Source: Scilla litardierei
Lineage: Eukaryota > Streptophyta > Magnoliopsida > Asparagales > Asparagaceae
Direction of reading: 5' to 3'
Assembly: GCA_030789695.1 (NCBI GenBank)
Contig: CM061132.1
Span: 146,948,597 to 147,012,596, forward strand
DNA length: 64,000 bases
Shown piece by piece: positions 22,224-35,025 of this stretch; the stretch's first letter is position 1; every line of letters starts with the position of its first letter. The notes under the pieces were generated by a model that worked only from the letters and a program-made list of their open reading frames with translations, made no database searches and was not told the DNA's origin. The position numbers and the translations under genes were made by a program.

Positions 22224-25200
22224 TGTAACGGCCTGTTTTCATCAACACAACTATTTACGTGTTTAACATATTTTCAATTTTTTTAAAACTATTTTATAAT
22301 GGTTCGCCAGGAGTTTTACGATTTCAAAAATTTCTTATAAAAATATTTTGAAGTATCCAACTAGTTACCGAGTATTTTAGTAAGTTCGGTTTTCATCAAA
22401 TACGGCTAAAAGATATGATAAAAATTCATTTTTCAATTACTCCTGTTTTGGCTTAATGAATTAATTTTCTATACAAACATTCTCAAAATATTTTCAAACT
22501 TCCATCGTATCACTCTATGATCATTTTGGGCTTCCCACATTAATACGTAATTTTCTGAAGTCAAATCAATAGAGAAGCCGCAAACCCGCTTCTTAAACGT
22601 TTTGGCCCAAAAAACGTATCTCCGTAGCTCAAACCCCAAAACGGACTTCGTATTCGCGATCCTCAGGACGATACGATCTCGTGGGTATGTTTTCGTAATT
22701 TTTCGGACACGTTAACTAGTAGGGGCAAAATCGTAATTTCGTTTTTGTATTTAACTAAATACTTTCACTAATGGGGTTTTACTTTTTACTAATTACCTTA
22801 ATTAACCAAACCTAATTACCAACACCTACCGTAAGCACCCACGAGGAAAACACCAACTTTTTTTGCTAAACTTAGTCAATCTCCAACCTAACCCATTTAA
22901 TATTTTTGACTAAGTATTAAATACTAATCTAATTTTTAATTAATATTAGTAACCCTATTTAAGCCCTTGTTAATCCCCTCTTCCTCACTCAGCTAAACCC
23001 GAAACCCACCTTCTCCGATAACCCATCTTCTATATCTCTTCTTTTTTTACAATGGCCATCCCCTCAAATTTTTCGAAACCCATGCAACTCACGCACATCG
23101 AACTCACACACCCAATGCCTCTCCATCTTTTGCTCTATCACTATCTTCCTCTCTCTAACTCTCACCCCCTCACTTTCGACTGAGCTCGGACTGTCGCCGC
23201 CGTCCTCCGACTCTCTTGCCACCGACGACACCCAGAAGCGCCGCCCGCTTCTTCTTCAACCCAACCACTGAGCGGCCCCCAGCACCGACTTCGCTTCGCC
23301 GCACCGAGCGGTGCAGTCCATCGTGCAGACCCTCTGCCTCATCACCCCACCCAACCCGGCTGCACCGCCGCTTGGCCCCAGCACACTCTCCCATCGCTCA
23401 CATTCCCCTTTCGTTCTCGCTCAAACCCAAGCAGCGCCGCCGGCGGCCTACAGAGCCCACCTCGAAGCCCGTCCGACTGCAGCCACCATCGAGCTCAAAG
23501 CTCTGCCCACCGTGACACCGCCGCACCTCCATTCGAACGCAGCTTGGACCACCTACTGGAGCACAAAACCCCGCGCTTGTACGCCACCGTCGACCCCCTA
23601 CCCGCTCATCCTCTTTGGCCTTCAGACCCTCGCCTGAGCTCCCCGCCGTTGTGCCCCCTTCCGACGAACCCCGACGTCCCCTCGCCGTCGTCAAACACCA
23701 CCCCACGACCCCACTTCCCTCCGCTCCTCGACAGCCCCTCGAACAGCACCTCGACAACCTCCGAGCCCATCCCACTCTCTGGTGCCTCCTCCTCCGCAAG
23801 CTGCCTTCCATGCTTCTCCACAGACCGCCGGCAAAGCCAGTCGAACCCCCCGTCGTTGCCGAGCACAAGAGGAGCCCCCGCCCCGTTTTCTCCTCGCTGC
23901 CGTGTGTCGCTCTGTTGTCGCCATCTGAGCCGCCGGCGAGCACGCCCGTCGCCGCCTCGCCGCACACACCCGACGCCGTCCCCGTGCGGCCTCAGCCCAT
24001 GGCCCCCGTTGCCCCATGCAACATAAACGAAAGGGGTAAAAATTTTAATACGTATTTTTTAACATATTTCCGTATAATACTTGTTTAAACGTATTTCTAA
24101 AATTATAAAATAGAGGGTTTCTTATAAAAAAATTCATAGTTAATTATATACAGTCAGAAAAATGTGAGGCCAGCTCCGGAAAATTAGAAATGACCTTACG
24201 GATCCAATGACACTAGTCTCATCTCAATCAGACGCTTAATTTTTCCAGAATAATTTTTAACCCTAAAACTTAAATACGTCTTTTTCACTTAAAAATCCGT
24301 AACTTGTTATTTTCACGTAAACTGATACGTGATAAAAATATATGTTGTAGCACTCTTCGAGACGGTCGTTTTGACAGCTCACTTGAATCATTCCGATTAG
24401 TATTGCATCCAGAATAAATGTTTGAATAATTACGTTACTGATTGAAAAATAGTTTTTAAATTATTTTTGAGCTTTTAAAAAAATTATAAAAATTACCAGG
24501 AGCTTCTGAAAAATATTTTCTCCTTCAGTAAAATTATTTTTATCATATCTCGCATATATAAAAATTTAGAACGTTTTTCGACAATGTTTCAGTCGGGTTA
24601 AAAATCAAAACGATCGAGTTTAATAAATAGAAAATAGTGTGCTCTTTAACCGTCTGTTACTTGTGTTTGCAGGTACCAATTCTTGTGCACTTGCTTCCGT
24701 GGAAGCCATAGATCCAATCCCGGTTTACCACGACAATCTCGAATTTTGTAAGTCATGACGAATTCTAAAATTAGAAAATTAGATAAGTGTACAAGTATGA
24801 ACTTAGAACACCACTATATCATCCGAACGGCTACTTGACTTGATCCGAACTAGAAACCTAATCTAATAGGAAGGTAATCAACTACAGATTACTTTGCCAA
24901 CTTTCAACTTTGGTGGTTGTAGCACACAACCATCAACTTGGGTAAATTGTGTGCTAAACAATACTTCTACATGCTCGAAGCATGGAATCAGTATTACAGT
25001 CGTTGGACTTGTCTCTATCCTCAGTTCGTTTTGGAACAGTCTACTTTGGAATGAGTTACTACTCTCTGGTTTTCAATAAGAAAGTCAACCAGTTGTCATG
25101 GTTTGACTAGTAACATGTGGAACATCATATGGAACATCTTGTGGAACATCCAGTATAACACTTGACACTTCACTGGGGTTTTTGGGGTAACTCATAGTTT

Positions 25201-25994
25201 GAGAGAGTGCGGAAGTGACTGGAGTTCAATCTTTCCGTCCCGCTGCCTGTGTTTCGGCATCCCGTCCCGCTGCCTGAGTTTCGGCAAAATACATGTACCG
25301 TGCCTGTGTTTCGGCTTTCGTCTGGGTCGCACCCAGGCAAGAGATGAACTCAATGGTTACATATTTTACTCTCCGACTTGAGTCACGTAGTGTAGTTACT
25401 TTTACGCAGTCACTTTTACTTTACGCATTACATGCACTTCACCTACTACCCCTGTGCAGTCACCAGTACCGTACTTTAGCCACATCAGTAGCATGTTTCA
25501 CTACTTAGCATGCTTTATATTTGCACCACCACAGTACAGTTGTTCTTTCCTTTCAGTTCTGTTCGCCTTTACTTTTCAGTTGTGTACAGTTGTTGTTCAG
25601 TACTTTACTTTTCACTCTGGTCTGCTTGTACGTAGTTACTTTTTTCATACTTGTACACTGCTTCTTTTCTATATTTAGAATTGTTGTGACTTACGTACGG
25701 TTCCATCTCCGTGGCACCGCAGACGACGTACATATGGAGGTAGATGCTCTTGAGTTGATAGCGCCAGAGTTCGATCCTGAGACCGCAGCTTTCAGAGTTA
25801 TTTGCACTTATGTACTTCTTTTCTTTCTTGTATATTTGTTGAGACATTTTGTACAGTATAGATTGTAATAATTGGACACTATTTGGGTATTTTTGTACAT
25901 CTCTGCATCGTGGCTATTTTGAATTCACTGGTAACCTGCAGGACCTGCGCAAATATCCAAATAAGTAACGGGCCCCCGGGAGCGGGTCGTTACA
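22224..25994 (+). mobile_element. Solo LTR, 3.77 kb, inserted in the LINE
   Basis: Begins TGTAACGGCC and ends GGGTCGTTACA, the inverted termini of an LTR. The flanking duplication is imperfect: TATCA at 22219-22223 and TCTCA at 25995-25999. There is no second copy and no gag or pol sequence inside, so I read it as a solo LTR. A TATA-like CCTATTTAAGCCC lies at about 22957, followed by a C-rich segment (23160-24030) with overlapping proline-rich frames on both strands that I do not regard as a gene. The length and the TGTAACG(A/G)CC terminus fit LTRs of Ty3/gypsy Tekay/Del chromoviruses. That assignment is inference. Confidence 0.75.
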
Positions 25995-27180
25995 TCTCAT
26001 CTGGGGTTCCTCCCCGCTTTCTCGACGTATCCATCTTTTAGATTTGGCTCACCTTGCCCTCCCCAAGATTCACGGTGGGCTGGCATTCCTGGCCAAAATA
26101 ACCTGTCACTTCATTCGTAATCCCTCCTCCCTTTGATCCCGGACGATTCAAGCCAAGTACCATTTAGGAACTAACCCCATTCCTTCCTTTACATCCTCCC
26201 ACTGTGGCTCTGTTACTTGGTCTGCTTCCTGCAATGGTTGGTTTATTGTTCAGCAGGCCATTCGATGGAAGGTCAGGGATGGTGCTTCTGCCTGTTTTGG
26301 ACAGATGCGTGGCTTCCTGGCCTCCCTCCCCTTGCCACCATTTCATTCGCTCCTCCCCTCCCCAAGATTCTCATTAGGCGGCTATCATTAGGTTTGTCTC
26401 CGAGTCGGGATCTTGGCATTGGGATTCTTTTCATCTCTCCCTTGATTCTACCACCTACTTGAGGCTCGCAGGTGTTGTACCTCCTTCCCCGGATGTGGGT
26501 GCACACAGACTGGTTTGGGATTATTCCCCTTCCGGTGAGTGCACGGTGAAGGATGCTTACTCCTACATCATTAGCAGCGGCATTCCTCCCCCTTGTAGAG
26601 CTTGACGTAAGATCTAGAAGTGGCCTGGTCCTTAACGCATCTGCTCCTTCCTCTGGCTTGCTCGACATTCTAGGCTCCTTACCAATGTGGAAAGGGCTCG
26701 GCGTCATCTCACTGCCAACACTATCTGCACCTTATGACATCGGGCTCCCGAGACTCTTATCCATTGTCTCATGGACTGTCCCCAGGTTTGCGCTCTCTGG
26801 CTTTCCCTGATTCCCTCCTCATCTCATTTGGACTTTTTCACACTGTCTACAGGTCCTTGGTTTGATTTCAACTTCGCTCCGCTACGTAGTATGCTCTTAG
26901 GTTTCAGTTGGTCCCAGATATTCGGTACCTGCTGTTGGCTGGTTTGGAAGGCCAGGAAGGAGATTGTTTTCAATGAACATGGCCGCTGTTGTGTCATAAA
27001 GCGGCATATTCTACACCATGTTCATAGCTTATCGATGGTTATGGCCAGTCTACACAAGGCACGGATCCAACCTCCCATTCCATCCCTCCTTGGGAGCCGC
27101 CACTTGCTGGTTGGGTCACCCTTAATTCTGATCGAGTGGTCACCTTGGATTATTCTTCTGCCGACATTTGGGGGGGTTAT

Positions 27181-27284
27181 TATTGTGTGTTATTGTGTGT
27201 GTGTAAAGAAACGAGAGAGTTGATATAAATAAGAAGTGATAGCCGTTATTAGTGGCTAATCACCATTTTCACCCAAATCTAACA
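27181..27284 (+). repeat. Element B 5' LTR
   Basis: 104 bp, TATTGTGTG...CTAACA, with a weak TATA-like GATATAAATAAG near 27221. It is followed directly by the PBS. Confidence 0.85.
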
Positions 27285-27731
27285 TGGTATCAGAGCAAAA
27301 CCTAAACCCTACCCCAAAAAACCCTAAAACACCAAAACCCTAGCCTCCCTGCCGCGCCGCCCTCCCACCCGCTGCCGCCGCTGCTGCGCGCCGCCACCCG
27401 CCGATGCTGCGTGTGCCGCCGCTGCGCGCCGCCACCCACCGCTGCTGCGCGCCGTCGCCGCTGCTGTGCGCCGCTGCTGTGCGCCGCTGCTGCACGCCGC
27501 TGCTGTCGCTAGCCCCTGCCACTGCTCCCCTTCCACGTCCTCTTCTAGCCGCCACAAAGCCCTAACTAGCCACAAAAGAGAACCCCAAAAAACCCTAACC
27601 CTAGATCTATAGTAGAGTCATGAAAAGGACTCCATAGATTTACGGTTAGGTTATGACCTAGAAAGAGGAAGAAGAGAAGTAGATCTGCGGATCTAAGGAG
27701 GGAGAAAGGAGAGATCTGCGGATCTGGAGAG

Positions 27732-30692
27732 ATGGGGGACAATCTTACCTCAGCTGACATGAAGGCCTTCATTGGGGAGATAACGAAGCTGCTTGCTTCG
27801 AAGGAGTTGGGATCCTCGAGTGGATCGACGCCTTCACGACCAGTGCAGAAGCTGGAGTTGATGCCCAATGATGTGAAATTGGAAGGGACAAAGAATTACC
27901 TCAGTTGGTCCAGGAGGGTGCTTCTCATCCTGAAGTCGAAGGGGTTAGAAGGCCATGTTCTGGGTTCATGTAGTGAACCGGTGGATAAGACTGGGGATGA
28001 TTGGAAAGTGTGGAGCACCACCAACTCACTGGTGGCTGCTTGGTTGATGACATCGATGGTTCCACCCATTGCTGGGATGGTGGAGGCCATAGAGAGTGCT
28101 GCAGGGATATGTAGTATGGTGGAGAAAATGTATTCTGGAGCAGGGAATGTGATGCTTATGATGGAGGTTCAGGGCAAGGTCGACACCTTGAAGCAGGGGG
28201 AGATGTCTATTCTAGCCTACTCTGCGGAGTTGAAAAGGCTGTGGTCAGAGTTAGACCACTATGACCCTATTGATCTGCCTGATCCTAGGAGTGCTGCGAT
28301 ACACAGGAAGTGGGTGGAGCGTAGGCGTGTGACTCATTTTCTGAGGAACCTGAATGGAGATTTTGAGATCAGGAGGGCGAGTATGTGTCACTTATCCTCT
28401 ATCCCATCTCTGGAGGAGGCCATAGCTGCAATGGCACAGGAGGAGACCAGACTGAGAGTTATGAAGGATGAGGGTACTCAGGTCACTCGGGCTGCACTGG
28501 CTGTACTGGCAGTGGCAGCAGTGAGCGAGGATCGAGAGTGCTACACCTGTGGGGTGAAGGGGCACCTGAGCTTTAACTGCCCACAAAAGGGTAGTGGACG
28601 AGGACGTGGCACAGGAGGCAGAGGAGGAGGTCGTTGGGGCTGTGGAGGCCGTGGACGAGGTCGTGGCGGCCCACGGGCCAACTTTGCTACTGCTGATGGA
28701 CGACAGGAGACAATGATGATTGAGGCTACGCCAGCTGAGGCGTCAGATCTAGAGCAGCGGAGACAGTCCAGGTCTACTACTGAGAGTTCGGAGAGTCATG
28801 CAGACCAGACTAGAGATGTTGCTTCGCCATTCGGTAATTTTGCCAACTTCGCTCACACAGGATCAGGTAACCCATTAGCTCTTTCATGTAGAGATCATAT
28901 AGAGTGGATTATTGACTCAGGTGCATCTAGTCATGTGTCAGGTGCATATAGACAATTTTCCACATATAAACCACATACCATTCATGAAACTGTTCAGACA
29001 GCTGATGGCACATCCCAACCCATTAAAGGGATTGGCACTATTCAGTGCACTCCCTCCATATGCCTCTCTTCAGTCCTTCACGTCCCATCTTTTCCAGTCA
29101 ACCTCTTATCTGTTGGCTCTATTGTTGATGATCTTGACTGTAGCATTATTTTTGACTCTACTCATTGTGTGTTGCAGGAAAGGAAGACTGGGAGGAGGCA
29201 TGGGACTGGCGTCAGGAGTGATGGACTGTGGTATCTTGACAAAGCTAGTGGGGATGCTGCATTGGCCGTTGTTGGTGAAGAGAAGGAAAGGGAGGTACTT
29301 TTATTACATTGTCAGTTGGGACACTTGCCTTTTGATATGTTGAATAAAATGTATCCTGAGATTTTGAATAGAGTGAATAAAATGAATTTGAAGTGTGATG
29401 CGTGTGAATTTGGGAAACACACTAGGACATCATATCCTAGTGTGGGGATGAGGAGTGTAGAGAGATTCCATCTTATTCACTCAGATGTTTGGGGGCCCTG
29501 CCCAGTGACTTCAGTAAGTGGGTTCAGGTGGTTCATCACTTTCATAGACTGTCATTCTCGGATGACATGGCTTTACATGATGAAAAATAAAAGCGAAGTG
29601 TTGAAGTGTTTCCACGACTTCCATAGAAGTGTCAGAAATGTGTATGAGGCCAAAATCTGCATCTTGAGAACGGATAATAGGACCGAGTATGTAAATAAGG
29701 AGTTTGCATCTTATCTATCTGAGAGTGGGATAACTCACCAAACCACTTGTCCCAACACGCCTCAACAGAACGGAGTTGCTGAAAGGAAAAATAGACACTT
29801 GTTGGAGGTAACTAAGTCACTCATGCTCACCATGAATGTACCTAAGATATTGTGGAGTGAAGCAGTGATGACAGCCACCTATCTCATCAACAGGATGCCT
29901 TCGCGGATGCTTGGTATGAAGTCCCCATGTGAGATTCTTATGGGAAAGAACACTTTTGTAGTTCCACCAAAAGTGTTTGGATGCATATGCTTTGTGAGGG
30001 ATCATAGACCTTCTGTGGGGAAGCTGGATGCTCAGGCAATTAAATGCATATTTGTTGGGTATCTTTCAAATCAGAAAGGCTATAGGTGTTGGAGTCCCTC
30101 AGAAAGAAGGCTGTTTGTGAGTATGGATGTGACGTTCAGGGAGACTGAGCCTTTTTATGGAGGACTGACAGATTCTATACCAGTATTTGATACTGGTGCC
30201 TCTCCAAACACAGGAGGAGTTGGTCGAGAGGGGGAGACTGATGACAGGAGGGTAGTGGTTGGGCTTATACCGTCTCCTGTCAGGTCTACTGGTACTGGTA
30301 CTGATAGCAGGGAGGAGGAAAGGACCTTGGTGGAAGAGGAGGAAAGGCCCTTGGTGGAAGACAGGTTGTACGTCAAGAAATATAGCAGGAGACAGAAGGG
30401 TAGTCATGGCGATGGAGAACAACAAGAAGACATCTCCCCCACTGAAGAACCACTAGCTCCACAGCCACATGTCGAGATTGATCAGTCTACCACGCCTGCT
30501 CGAGTCCCGACTTCCTTACTGCCTTCCTCTCCTAACACGGATGGTAACCTTACTTTGCCTTCCTCTAGTTTAGATCTTCCACTTGCATCTCGTAGGGAGC
30601 CTCGTATCAATGCCGGTAGGCCTCCTGTACGGTATGGATACGAGACTGATATTGCTAATCATGTCTCCTATGCTTCTCTTGTAGGAATATGA
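27732..30692 (+). pseudogene. Element B gag-protease-integrase ORF, cut by a solo LTR
   Basis: An open frame of 986 codons begins MGDNLTSADMKAFIGEITK and is collinear with the element A polyprotein. It contains the capsid region, the CCHC knuckle CYTCGVKGHLSFNC, an RGG-rich segment, protease IIDSGASSHVSG, the GAG-pre-integrase HCQLGHLPF region, and the integrase core with HSDVWGP, RTDNRTEY (element A has RTDNGTEY) and NGVAERKNR. The last codons (30680-30692) come from the inserted LTR and supply an artificial stop. Only this stop and the downstream stops at 34204 and 34543 break the polyprotein. Confidence 0.9.
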
Positions 30693-33339
30693 TGCCCTCA
30701 AGGCCATTTATTCCTGTGTGAATAGCACAAACATCTTGTTCGAAATAACAGTAAGCTGTTTGGTAATAATTTATCTAAGTTATATTGTAATGTAGTCAAC
30801 ATTAGATATCAACTTAGGTAAAGTCCTGAGACTTTATGCAAGGTCAAACGGGTATCGAAATGAGTATCTCGATCATGGAGAAACGTTTGACCGTCTGTAG
30901 CATAAGTCTGAAATGGTTCGTGGTCGTAGATGTTCCGAGACAAGGATATCGAAACATCGGACAGACCATTGTGTCTTAGTCTTCACCGTTTAGCGGTGGC
31001 GATGATCTCATGATCGCTTGACTTGGCGAAGTCGAAGACGAGACACAGGTGCTCATTAGAATGAGTTCACTGAACGATCCACTAGAGTTATCATATGGTT
31101 ATATTGACCAATCTGTCAATGATAACTCTGAGTGATGATAGGATAGTTGGTCTTTTGACTTGAGGTCATTTTGACGGACCTGTGCGTGAACGGTGCCACT
31201 TAGATCAACTGACCTAGCTTCGAGGCAAGGCCTGTCGAAAGGTCTTTTGATTGGGTGTCACTTGAAACGTACGAGGCGAGTAATGACCAAGAGAGGATTC
31301 GTCTCTCCCGGTCAATGGGAGTTAGTGTCGTAGAGTTAGTTCGGTCTTTAGTAAAAACTCTGCGCAGAGTATGTTGGAAGAAGTCCAACATTAGTTGACT
31401 AAAGATCGATAGAAACTAACCGGAGTCAAGTTATTGGGGTTGACAGTTTGACCGTACCCTAGACTTGATCTACACGACATATTTAAGACGAAGAGACTAT
31501 AACTACGGAATTCATCACGGAAACAGTCAGGTGGTCCCGACAATACTCATGTCAATGAGTCAACCACATAATGATGGTTCCTGAAGCAGGGACGGCAACC
31601 ACTGCTCGTGGTCACTGCCGTATAGGGCTTCGAGCTCAACCTGTTGTAAGGGTCAGGCTGTAGGGTCTCACACAGAGTGCAATGCTTCGTCTAGTAATAG
31701 GTAGAAATTAGTTAGGGAGAATAATTGCATTTGATGCAAAAGAAGAGAAAATTGCATTTGATGCAATATGGTAATTTAAGCTTAGATAGGGACTATTTTG
31801 CATTTGATGCAAAAGCGATTAAATACGTATTAAATTGTTTAATAAAATATTTAATAAAATAAACGCAAGGAAAAGTTCACGGGTAAGACGGGAATGTCCC
31901 GGTCTACGCCCAGGTTCGAACGGCGTCCAAATCGGACACCAAATGCTCAAGATAGAGCCAAAACAGCCAAACAGATCAGACCGGGTCAGACCAGGCTGAC
32001 CCAGACCAGACCAAGTCTGGCCTGGGTGCCTGGCCAGACCTGGCTGAGCCAGGAACCCAGGCAGCCAGGCCTGGGCACAGGCCCAGGCGCTGGGCGCCTG
32101 GGCCTGCGCCCAGGCGGGCCGCCCAGGCGGGCCTGGGCGCCTGGGAGCCCAGGCGCCCTGGGCCGGGCGCCTTGGGCGCCCGGCCCGGCCCCAGGCGCCC
32201 GCCAGGCGCCCGCCTGGCGCCTGGCGCCAGGCTGGCGCCTGGGCGCCAGGCGCCTGGGCGCCCGCGCCTAGGCGCCTGGGCGCCCGTGCCAGACCTGGGC
32301 GCCCGTGCCCAGGTCTGGCAGGCGCCCAGTCAGCCTAGTTTTGAGGCTGTGGGACCCACAGGTTGGGCCCCACCTCAGGGTGCTGAACCCTAGGTTTGAT
32401 GGCAGATTTGACGGCTGGTTTTTGCGAAAAACTAGCCGTAGGCTGATCTTTGGACACTCAATTGGAGGGTCAAACGAACTCCGATTGACGAACGGTTTTT
32501 TCCTATGCGTTCACCGTTGAACGCTTGTCGTATTGATAGGTTGTATCGATCTTGAAGCTCAACGGTGAGTGAGTTAAAATTCACGGAAGTTTGCACTTTT
32601 GAAGTGCAAACTAACTTGATTTTAAATTAACTCTATTTTTAGTCCCACATCGGATTTTGAGAAAAGGGGAGAGTCCGCCGCCTATATAAATAGGGGTCTC
32701 CCCCCTTTCTCAAAACTCGTCCCAAGCTCTAGATCTGAGCGGCTCTCGTAAATGTTGGAGCACGCTCGGATCTTAGCTTAAATTAAATATTTCTCTATCT
32801 CCCTAAAATTTCTGCCTTACTCCTGCGGGCTCTAGCAAAGCCTCAAAGGAGTTCGGATTCTGGATCCGAAATCTTGGCGGAGGTTTCACTCGCGTGAAAC
32901 TTTCTTCGGCGGTTGGTTGGCTCGGCGGCACGGGGATTGATCGCCTCGGGATGCGGAGCGGTTCGAGGAGCGGTTCGGGGAGCGGTTCAAAGGAGCGGCT
33001 CGGCGTGGGACGGGAGCAGCTCGGAAGACGGCGCGGAACATCTCGCCTGCTCCAGGGCTGAGATTCCGGGTATGTGGTTAAAGTAGTTTATTAGCATTAG
33101 TTTAATTTAATCGCAGTAGGCTAGATCCTTCTTGGGATGGTCAGACCCATCCCAAGTCGGCATAGACATTGGCATAGGGTCTTGGACCTTAGGGCTAAGT
33201 TAAAAATTGTTTTAACTTGCATGTTAATTTAGATTAACTGTTTTTCTTCCGCTGCTTTTGATTTTCCTGTCTATGTTCCGTCCGACTTAGGACGGGACTA
33301 GAATTTTTGTGCCCTAAGGGAACGCCCAATTTCCCTACA
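30680..33339 (+). mobile_element. Solo LTR, 2.66 kb, inserted in element B
   Basis: Begins TGTAGGAATATG and ends ATTTCCCTACA, flanked by the exact duplication TCTCT (30675-30679 and 33340-33344). No internal domain and no second copy are present. A promoter-like part lies near the right end: TCCCACATCGG at about 32643, then TATATAAATAGGGG at about 32682. The GC-rich tract at 31985-32335 is described separately. The parent family is not identified. Confidence 0.85.
31985..32335. repeat. GC-rich array of CCAGGCGCC-type words
   Basis: A run of about 350 bp is built from CCAGGC, GGCGCC, CCTGGGCGCC and their reverse complements. Long segments can pair with each other. It begins with milder GACCAGGCTGACC words at about 31985. 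The open frame through it (31894-32271) has only Gly/Pro/Arg/Ala low-complexity residues and is not taken as a gene. Confidence 0.7.
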
Positions 33340-33344
33340 TCTCT

Positions 33345-34929
33345 TACACCTGCATATAGGGCTATCATTGCATCCTTACAGTCTATCTCTATACCGAGTG
33401 ATTGACGAGTGGCAAAGCAACATCCCCAGTGGAAGAAAGCAATGCTCGAAGAACTCGAAGCACTGGAGAAGAACAAGACATGGAGACTTGTCTCACTTCC
33501 AGCAGGGAAGAAAGCTGTGGGCTGCAAGTGGGTATTCACAATAAAGCAAACTCCAGAAGGGAAGGTGGACAGGTACAAAGCGAGGCTGGTTGCCAAGGGC
33601 TACAGTCAGACTTATGGGATTGATTATGATGAGACATTTGCCCCAGTGGTAAAGATGAGTACTGTGAGAGTACTGGTATCCTGTGCAGCGAATTTTGGAT
33701 GGAAATTTCATCAGTTGGATGTAAAAAATGCCTTCTTGCATGGAGACTTACAGGAGGAGGTATACATGGGGGTTCCACCTGGCTTTAGCACACAACAGAC
33801 GATGGGAAAGGTGTGTAGGCTGGACAAGTCTTTATATGGGCTGAAGCAATCTCCAAGGGCATGGTTTGACAGATTCAAGTGTGCAGTCATCACTATGTGC
33901 TACAAGCAGAGTAATGGTGATCATACTGTATTCTATAGGCATTCAGGACAGCGGATTACCCTTCTGGCTGTGTATGTTGATGATATTATTATCACTGGAG
34001 ATGATGAAGAGGGAATCTCTCACTTGAAGGCTAGATTGGCGAGAGAATTTGAGGTCAAGGACCTTGGACAGTTGGGGTATTTCCTTGGACTGGAGATTGC
34101 TAGGTCCAGGAAGGGTATAGTTCTCTCACAGAGGAAGTATGCCCTGAATTTACTGGCTGAGACTGGTATGTTGGGGTGTCGTCCAGCAGTTACTCCTATT
34201 GATTAGAATCATAGATTGCATTCACAATCAGGGGAGCCAGTAGACAAAGAAAGGTACCAGAGACTTGTTGGACGCCTTATCTACTTATGTCATACCAGAC
34301 CTGACATTGACTATGCTATCAGTGTGCTAAGTAGATACATGCATGATCCTAGGACTGGACATATGGAGGCAGTTTTCAGGATACTGAGGTATCTGAAGAA
34401 TAGTTCAAGAAAAGGCATATTATTTGGTAGTCATGGTCACATGAATGTGACAGGCTACTGTGATGCGGATTGGGCCAGTTGCTTGGATGATACGAGATCG
34501 ACCTCGGGCTACTGTGTGTTTGTTGGGGGCAACTTAGTCTCTTGACGCAGCAAGAAGCAGGATTTGGTGGCTCGTTCCACTGCAGAGGCAGAGTATCGTG
34601 CTATGGTGCTTAGTACCTGTGAGATGATCTGGTTGAGATCACTTCTACAAGAGCTACGTCTGCTGAGAGAAGGACCATTGCGGTTGTTGTGTGATAACAA
34701 GTCAGCAATTAACATTGCCAACAATCCAGTGCAACCTGATAAAACGAAGCACATAGAGATTGACATGTCCTTCATTAAAGAAAGATTGGACAAGAAACAG
34801 TTGGAGATCTCCAACATTACTTCTGGACAGCAACTAGCTGATTGCCTTACAAAGGGGTTGAACTCTAAAGGAGTTGAGGATGCTTGTAACAAGATGGGCA
34901 TGATAAATATCTTTTGCTCATCTTGAGGG
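33345..34929 (+). pseudogene. Element B reverse transcriptase and RNase H region
   Basis: This continues the polyprotein after the solo LTR. It includes KWVFTIKQ, QLDVKNAFLHGDLQEEVYM, SLYGLKQSPRAWFDRF and AVYVDDIIITGDD, with YVDD intact. A TAG at 34204-34206 replaces a Gln codon present in element A. RNase H (34216-34929) has GYCDADWAS and LLCDNKSAINIANNP, with a TGA at 34543-34545 in place of a Trp codon. With these stops it cannot be expressed whole. Confidence 0.9.
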
Positions 34930-34933
34930 GGAG

Positions 34934-35025
34934 TATTGTGTGTTATTGTGTGTGTAAAGAAAAGAGAGAGTTGATAGTGATAGCCGTCATTAGTGGCTAA
35001 TCACCATTTTCACCCAAATCTAACA
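34934..35025 (+). repeat. Element B 3' LTR
   Basis: 92 bp, TATTGTGTG...CTAACA. It lacks the ATAAATAAGAAG region present in the 5' copy. Confidence 0.85.

Larger units (their letters stand above)
27181..35025 (+). mobile_element. Short-LTR Ty1/copia retrotransposon, degenerate (element B), inserted in the LINE
   Basis: Bounded by the duplication GTTAT (27176-27180 and 35026-35030). The LTRs are 27181-27284 (104 bp) and 34934-35025 (92 bp). They start TATTGTGTG and end TCTAACA, so the ends are TA..CA rather than TG..CA. The PBS is TGGTATCAGAGC at 27285 (initiator-Met). The polypurine tract GAGGGGGAG precedes the 3' LTR. The LTRs differ by a ~10-12 bp deletion, a GT-repeat length change and point differences, so this copy is older than element A, its close relative. 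The coding region is split by a 2.66-kb solo LTR and carries two later stops. Confidence 0.9.

Noticed and set aside
23170..24088. Overlapping proline/arginine-rich ORFs of 100-190 aa on both strands
   Set aside because: They lie inside the 3.77-kb LTR in a C-rich segment where stops are rare by composition. No domain is recognisable in any frame.
31894..32520. Gly/Pro/Ala/Arg-rich ORFs
   Set aside because: They are products of the GCGCC/CCAGG repeat inside a solo LTR, low-complexity and overlapping in different frames.
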